38,487 nt of DNA, from NCBI GenBank assembly GCA_023251485.1, contig JAHEYR010000008.1:1-38487 (forward strand). The letters run 5' to 3'. Below, in pieces: positions 33,475-38,487 of the stretch. A program made the translations under genes and the position numbers. Below the pieces are notes generated by a model, which did not search any database, was not told the origin of the DNA, and saw only the letters and a program-made list of their open reading frames with translations. Source of the DNA: Bacteroidales bacterium (GTDB lineage Bacteria; Bacteroidota; Bacteroidia; Bacteroidales; Cfx3-03). Position 1 is the first letter of the stretch. Every line of letters starts with the position of its first letter.

Positions 33475-35052
33475 TCAAAAATTTGCAGTATTGGTATCCC
33501 ACCAAACTCTGGTTCCACCGGTATCAGGACCGCCCAATAAAGCTAATCCGTTCTGAAGCCCCGTGTTGTTGGTATTATATTCTGTTTGAGGATATATCAT
33601 TCGTCGTATAAACTGATCCGTACTGATTGTACCACCACTATAGTTTACAACAACGGGAATAAGTTTGGGATAACCGGTTCGCCGAAACTCTGACCATGCT
33701 TCTTGTCCATCGGGATAACAAGCAATCCATTTTTGGGTGATAATCTTCTCAAGTTTTACTTCTTTTGAATCGGCATCTGACCAATGTATCGTAATATTAC
33801 TTGAAGCTTTAAAGCTGTTGATAGGATTAATAGGGTCTTGATAATCCAAGAAAGTACTCTGATTATCATTTAAGTAATCAACATATCCGGATACTCCATT
33901 TTGAGCAAACGAAAGTTTTACGCCATTAGCATAGAACTCCTCAGCAGATTTACTTCCCATATTCCACCCTCTCAACGCCCCTTCAGCCTGAAGAAAATTA
34001 ACCTCAGCTGCCGTCATTATTTGTACAGTTTTCGCTGTTTTATACATTTGCCCTATTTCAGAAAAACCAAGATACGTGCTTTTCGAACTGATGTCTATTC
34101 CTTGTCGAATTCCCTTATAGTCTCCTGAAACTAACAACGGATCGCTGTTGGGGGAAAAGTATACTTGTAAACGGGGATCATTAAAGCCTTTCAGTATCGA
34201 TTCCATCGTTGCACACATTCTTGTATCTCCCCAATTAAAACAAATGATCCCTAATGGATGCGCACGACTTCCAACTGACACAAATAGATTTGAACTATTG
34301 TCGGTTATAACTCCATATTTTTGTGCAATCGCTTTTTCGGCCTCTAATTGTGCCTTGCCTTTATCCACTTTAGATATCCGCATTGCAAGTCTTAATCTCA
34401 GTGAATTTGCAGCTTTGACCCACTTAGAAACATCGCCGCCATATGCTAAATCAAAGTTTGTAAATGAGCTATTTCTATCATCTGCATATTTTGAAAGGAC
34501 AGGAATAGCAGAATCCAGCTCTTCAAAAAACTTATAATAAACATCCCTTTGAGAATCGTAATTAATTGTCGATGAAGTAGTGCCATAATTACTATAGATA
34601 ATCGGGCCATAATTATCGGTAGTCCTTTGCATTGTAAATATTTTCAAAACTGTAGCCCATGCATAAAACTGAGGATAGGTGACATCTACTCCCTTCAATT
34701 TGTAATTCATCAAAACAGGCATTACCTTTTCATAACTTTTATTCCATTGCGCATCCCAATAGGTTATTTTATACGTCACATTGTTTTTATTTGAGACAAA
34801 GGGTGTAGGTGGAACAAGGTATTGGGCATAAACATCGCCCACTAAATTTTCATCAAGTTGTAGATCAGCAGTAACCGTATATATATTTTGTTGAAGTTGT
34901 CCCAAATAACTCCCAATATTATTAAAATCTTGTGCAGCAGAAGCATCGGTTACTCCATATGGATTTGTATTAAATGAATCGAATTGTTTTGTACAACCCA
35001 AGAGCATCAAAAACAAAAGAGAAAAACCGAAAGTAGGATATACCTTTTTCAT
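33475..35052 (-). CDS. SusD/RagB family nutrient-binding outer-membrane lipoprotein
   Basis: 525 residues. Lipoprotein signal peptide with lipobox MLLGC (Cys20). The N-terminal CTKQFDSFNTNPYGV motif, helical TPR-like repeats, TAAEVNFLQAEGALRGWN and the late WIACYPDGQEAWSEFRRTGYPKL are typical of the SusD-like group that pairs with SusC. It caps the SusC barrel at the cell surface and binds the incoming ligand. It starts 4 bases after susC. No glycosidase or peptidase gene follows in the operon, so the ligand cannot be read from context. The stop is followed by the repeat region. Confidence 0.94.
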   Translation of the reverse strand: MKKVYPTFGFSLLFLMLLGCTKQFDSFNTNPYGVTDASAAQDFNNIGSYLGQLQQNIYTVTADLQLDENLVGDVYAQYLVPPTPFVSNKNNVTYKITYWDAQWNKSYEKVMPVLMNYKLKGVDVTYPQFYAWATVLKIFTMQRTTDNYGPIIYSNYGTTSSTINYDSQRDVYYKFFEELDSAIPVLSKYADDRNSSFTNFDLAYGGDVSKWVKAANSLRLRLAMRISKVDKGKAQLEAEKAIAQKYGVITDNSSNLFVSVGSRAHPLGIICFNWGDTRMCATMESILKGFNDPRLQVYFSPNSDPLLVSGDYKGIRQGIDISSKSTYLGFSEIGQMYKTAKTVQIMTAAEVNFLQAEGALRGWNMGSKSAEEFYANGVKLSFAQNGVSGYVDYLNDNQSTFLDYQDPINPINSFKASSNITIHWSDADSKEVKLEKIITQKWIACYPDGQEAWSEFRRTGYPKLIPVVVNYSGGTISTDQFIRRMIYPQTEYNTNNTGLQNGLALLGGPDTGGTRVWWDTNTANF

Positions 35053-35056
35053 TGCT

Positions 35057-38000
35057 TTAAAAATTTATTTTCATCGAAAACCCTATGCTTTTTGTAGGTG
35101 GCAAACAGAATGACTCAACCGACTGGATTCCATTCCCTGTACCTATTGTTAAATCAGGATCAAAAGGAGCTTTTTTATAAATAAAAAATAGATTTTGGGC
35201 AATCACAGAGAAACTCATATTATCAAATAGGTGTTTATCCTTAAAATCCAGAGAATAAGTAAGCGACATTTGGCGGAATCTGATCGTTGTCGCATCGTAC
35301 ACATAGGATTCCAATATGCCATCGCGTCCTGCAATCCCCGTATAATATTTCTGGGCCGAAACGATCCCTGAAAACAACGTTCCATCAGTCTTAACACCTA
35401 CAACTTTCACACCGCCCTGATCTCTTGCCTGGGCTGTTCTTAGTGAGACCCCATATTGATCATAAAAAGCCTCTGACATAGAAACACATTTCCCACCGAT
35501 TTTACTATCGATCAAAAAACTAAATGTAAAATTTTTATATGAGAATGTATTATTCCAACCAAGCATCATTTTTGGATTAGCATTTCCTATTTTTTTTGAT
35601 ACGATATCTTTGATAGGTACACCGTCATCTGTCAAAAGAAGATTACCCTGAGCATCCCGTTTAAATGCATTTACATAAATGTCGCCTATAGACCCGCCTT
35701 TTTCGATAAGCATGTCGAAACCATCGCCGCCGCCACCTAAATTAAACCGACCGGTAAGACTAGGATCCAAAGCAATAACTTTATTCATGTTTTGCGAATA
35801 GTTAATCTCTGTTTTCCAATTAAATGTAGAATTCTTAATAACAGCTCCTATAAGGTTCAACTCGAAACCTTTGTTTTGAATGTGCCCGGCGTTTACATAA
35901 TACCGTGTATATCCTGATCCTGCGGGTGCATCTAAAGGAATAAATTGGTTTTTATTATCAATATGATACCATGAGGCGTCAATTTCAATTCTGTTATTAA
36001 ACAACCGGGTTTCAAAACCCATCTCCAAACTATATTGACTTTCAGGTTTTAATTCGGTAAAAGGTTTTTCAGTATTTAAAATCAGGCCATCTCTATTAAC
36101 CGTGTTCAACGGATTCGTAAAAAATGCAGGGACCTCATTTCCGACTTGAGAATAAGATGCTCTTATTTTTGCAAAATCGATCATCTTAGGAAGCTTCACG
36201 AATTTATCCACCAGAAAAGAAAAGCCGGCGGAAGGATAGAAATATGATTGGTTTTTGGTAAATGCTAATGTAGAAGCCCAATCATTACGCGCTGACAGAT
36301 CAAGATAAAGCATTTCTTTATAACCTAATGAAATATTAGAGAATACGGATTCTTTAATAGAACGGCCATTTATCACGCTTCTTAAATCGGGTGCTGTCTT
36401 TAGATTCTGAAAGAAAAATTCATTAGGTATTGTTAAACCGTCCTGATTACTATCTACAATAAGGCCATCGCCATTTATTCTTTTTTCATAACTGGTTCCT
36501 ACTATAGAATGCAATGCAAAGTCTTTTCCGAAATCTTTATTATAGAAGATGATCAAATCAGCATATTTCTGTGAATTATAGTAATTATCATAGGCCCAAC
36601 GTCCATTAGGAGGAGACAAAACCGGGTTTGTTCCAGCTTTTATTTTTTGTTCGAAAATCTGTTGTGTATAATCATAATTAGCCCGAGCCTGGATGGAGAC
36701 ATCTTTAGTCAACTGATATGTCAACTCCAAATGTCCGATCACTCTCTTCGTTGACTCAGTATTGCTGTTATTATACAAAATCCAATAAGGGTTTTGTTGA
36801 ATATCAATGGATACCGGCCAGTTTTGAGTCATCAGATTTCGATTATTATCGAATATCTGATATTCATTTTTGTACTTGCCAAAATCTAACCCTCGGGGAA
36901 ACAAATATAACCCTGTCAAAGGATTCCAATAATATCCGTTCAGTACTTTATTATCAATTTGCTGATCGACGAGCATTATGTTAGTCGAAACGGTCATCTT
37001 ATCCCCAAACAATTTTGTGGATTGTTTGACGGTGATATTATTTTTTTGAAATTGATTTGTCGGTAATATTCCTTTAGAGGCAGAATTTGAATATGACAGA
37101 TAAGCAGTTGTAATATCATTTCCGCCACTTATCGAAACCGAGTTTAGGCTGTTAACTCCTGTGTCAAAAAAATTCTTTGCGTTATTGGCATAATTGCCTT
37201 TCACACCCCAGCTGTCAAGCGATCCAGCTGTCGTTTGTCCGTATGAATATTGCAACTTAGGCAGATCGGATGCTCGCTCGAAAGTAAGGCCGGAAGATAG
37301 TGAAACTGTAGTTTTCCCTTTCTTGCCTTTTTTAGTTGTTATAACGATTACACCATTTGCACCCTGACTGCCATATAGCGTTGCAGCGTTTGCACCCTTA
37401 AGCACAGTCAGCGACTCAATATCATCAGGGTTTAAACTTGACAAACCATCCCCACTATCTCGTCCGCCCCAAAAATCAATAGGACTGGAAAATTGAGAGT
37501 TTTCCATTGGAATGCCATCAATAACAAAAAGAGGTTGATTCGTACCATATAAACTCTTCTCTCCCCGAAGCGTGATCTTTGTTGATCCCCCGGCTCCCGA
37601 AGTACTCTTTCGTAATTCCAACCCTGCAATCTTACCACTAAAACCAGTTGCAAAATTCAGATCATTCCCTTTCGACATCTCCAGCTCCGAAATCTGTTGC
37701 GAAGAATAACTTAACGCTTTCTTCTCTTGCTTTATTCCTAACGCTGTGACAACAACTTCTTTTAGTTGAGAAATCATCGTTTCTAAATAAACATCGATAT
37801 TCTTCTGATTGCTTATGGGGACTTCCTTCTTTTTCATCCCTATAAACGAAAAGATCAGCGTTCGATCATTGGGCATAACAAAGATTGAGTAATCTCCCAA
37901 TGCATCTGTCACAACTGCTCTTGAAGACCCCTTGACTGACACAGTAACCCCTACTATCGGTTGGCCCGTATTATCTATCACTTTTCCGGTTACCCGAAAC

Positions 38001-38311
38001 TGCTTTTGCGTATTTAGGGGCTTTATGATCACCAGATTATTTGGCATAAAGGAAAAATCAATACTCGCAGATTCCTTTAAAATCAATAGAACTTCATTTA
38101 GACTTTTATTCTCTACTTTTAAAGTAACTTTTTTAGATAGGTCTAAATAATTATCATTATAAAAAAAAGTAACATTACTTTGGTTTTCAATGGCTCTGAT
38201 GATGTCTTTCAGGGGAATATTCTTAGCCTCAAGTGTTACATTATTTTGAGAAGAACCAAAAAGGGTTAATACAAAAGTGAAACAAAAAAGAAAGAATATT
38301 TTTATTTTCAT
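35057..38311 (-). CDS. SusC/RagA family TonB-dependent receptor with STN signalling domain
   Basis: 1084 residues. Signal peptide (~1-21), then an STN domain (~23-97: ITLEAKN-like start VTLEAKNIPLKDIIRAIE), a carboxypeptidase-regulatory-like domain (~108-180: VTGKVIDNTGQPIVGVTV), a TonB plug (~190-325: LRGEKSLYGTNQPLFVIDG, SLNPDDIESLTVLKGANAA, GSQGANGVIVITTKKGKKG) and a long 22-strand-type barrel to the C-terminus (SIGFSMKINF). It imports a ligand across the outer membrane using TonB energy. The STN domain marks it as a transducer to FecR, whose gene ends 18 bases upstream. Confidence 0.96.
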   Translation of the reverse strand: MKIKIFFLFCFTFVLTLFGSSQNNVTLEAKNIPLKDIIRAIENQSNVTFFYNDNYLDLSKKVTLKVENKSLNEVLLILKESASIDFSFMPNNLVIIKPLNTQKQFRVTGKVIDNTGQPIVGVTVSVKGSSRAVVTDALGDYSIFVMPNDRTLIFSFIGMKKKEVPISNQKNIDVYLETMISQLKEVVVTALGIKQEKKALSYSSQQISELEMSKGNDLNFATGFSGKIAGLELRKSTSGAGGSTKITLRGEKSLYGTNQPLFVIDGIPMENSQFSSPIDFWGGRDSGDGLSSLNPDDIESLTVLKGANAATLYGSQGANGVIVITTKKGKKGKTTVSLSSGLTFERASDLPKLQYSYGQTTAGSLDSWGVKGNYANNAKNFFDTGVNSLNSVSISGGNDITTAYLSYSNSASKGILPTNQFQKNNITVKQSTKLFGDKMTVSTNIMLVDQQIDNKVLNGYYWNPLTGLYLFPRGLDFGKYKNEYQIFDNNRNLMTQNWPVSIDIQQNPYWILYNNSNTESTKRVIGHLELTYQLTKDVSIQARANYDYTQQIFEQKIKAGTNPVLSPPNGRWAYDNYYNSQKYADLIIFYNKDFGKDFALHSIVGTSYEKRINGDGLIVDSNQDGLTIPNEFFFQNLKTAPDLRSVINGRSIKESVFSNISLGYKEMLYLDLSARNDWASTLAFTKNQSYFYPSAGFSFLVDKFVKLPKMIDFAKIRASYSQVGNEVPAFFTNPLNTVNRDGLILNTEKPFTELKPESQYSLEMGFETRLFNNRIEIDASWYHIDNKNQFIPLDAPAGSGYTRYYVNAGHIQNKGFELNLIGAVIKNSTFNWKTEINYSQNMNKVIALDPSLTGRFNLGGGGDGFDMLIEKGGSIGDIYVNAFKRDAQGNLLLTDDGVPIKDIVSKKIGNANPKMMLGWNNTFSYKNFTFSFLIDSKIGGKCVSMSEAFYDQYGVSLRTAQARDQGGVKVVGVKTDGTLFSGIVSAQKYYTGIAGRDGILESYVYDATTIRFRQMSLTYSLDFKDKHLFDNMSFSVIAQNLFFIYKKAPFDPDLTIGTGNGIQSVESFCLPPTKSIGFSMKINF

Positions 38312-38329
38312 ATTGATAAGAAATACCCG

Positions 38330-38487
38330 TTATTGTTTTGGTTTAAACTCTTTAATTCTTAGTCGGTTCTCTCTGATGAAAACATGATTCTGCTTGATCT
38401 CATAGTCTATCGGCGATGCACATTTCAACGCCTCCAGTACCTGCTCCAACGACGCCTCTTTGATCTTCCCTGTATAATAATACCCCT
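38330..38487 (-). CDS. FecR-family anti-sigma factor, C-terminal fragment (cut by window edge)
   Basis: The last ~51 codons of a gene running off the right edge; its 5' end is outside. The visible peptide contains YYTGKIKEASLEQVLEALK and PIDYEIKQNHVFI, the STN-like C-terminal domain (DUF4974) of Bacteroidetes FecR proteins, and ends in a short basic tail. It would sit in the inner membrane and relay contact with the SusC STN domain to an ECF sigma factor, probably encoded further upstream beyond the window. Same direction and 18-bp spacing imply an operon with susC and susD. Confidence 0.85.
   Translation of the reverse strand, partial: GYYYTGKIKEASLEQVLEALKCASPIDYEIKQNHVFIRENRLRIKEFKPKQ

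Noticed and set aside
33374-33556. Plus-strand open frame starting in the inverted repeat, and another frame there reading QSDDYYALIIAEYLENYMG
   Set aside because: The first runs antisense into the end of susD. The second is protein-like for about 40 codons but follows a stop, has no start and then also enters susD antisense. It could be a gene remnant but cannot be supported.

Overview
The window reads as a stretch of chromosome from a Bacteroidetes, most likely Bacteroidales-like. The evidence is the FecR/SusC/SusD set at the right end, the lineage families DUF4296, DUF5686 and DUF6249-like, the lack of strong Shine-Dalgarno sequences, and repeated TAnnTTTG -7 promoter elements, some with a TTG about 18-20 bp upstream. 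The species is not identifiable from sequence alone. There is no rRNA, CRISPR array, phage or intact insertion sequence.

Layout. 1-2716: a GH31 glycosidase cut off at the left edge, then a strong terminator and an empty AT-rich gap of about 0.9 kb. 3691-11453: a tightly packed operon with a TetR-like regulator, a hotdog thioesterase (probable DHNA-CoA thioesterase), menF, menD, menB, menA, menC and menE, that is, most of menaquinone synthesis from chorismate to demethylmenaquinone; menH and the final methyltransferase are not here. 11884-15150 (minus): an ABC ATPase and its FtsX/MacB-type permease. 15416-19971: an exported EEP-family phosphodiesterase, a polyprenol-phosphate-mannose-synthase-like glycosyltransferase, dihydroorotase and an RlmI-like rRNA methyltransferase. 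19995-22850: an S4-domain protein, the ribosome GTPase Der and the initiator tRNA on minus, then Era on plus. With RlmI this makes a translation and ribosome-assembly cluster.

22966-31629: deoC; a DUF4296 lipoprotein and a membrane-anchored OmpH/Skp-like protein (minus, overlapping); recQ (minus); an AhpD-like CxxC protein; a DUF5686 outer-membrane protein; and the LptB-type ATPase of LPS export. 31676-33105: an ECF sigma factor with an overlapping two-TM partner (probable anti-sigma), and a divergent DUF6249-like membrane protein. 33475-38487 (minus): the end of a FecR anti-sigma gene, a SusC/RagA receptor with an N-terminal STN signalling domain, and a SusD/RagB lipoprotein, which is a TonB-dependent uptake system coupled to transmembrane signalling.

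The best candidate for something little described is the ECF module at 31.7-33.1 kb. The sigma operon and the divergent membrane gene carry the same bipartite promoter (TTGCAACCTTT, exactly 11 bp, GGTGTC) on opposite strands. This suggests a self-activating sigma factor whose regulon includes its neighbour. The TetR-headed men operon is a second candidate. All functional statements rest on reading motifs and family resemblance; no database search was run.
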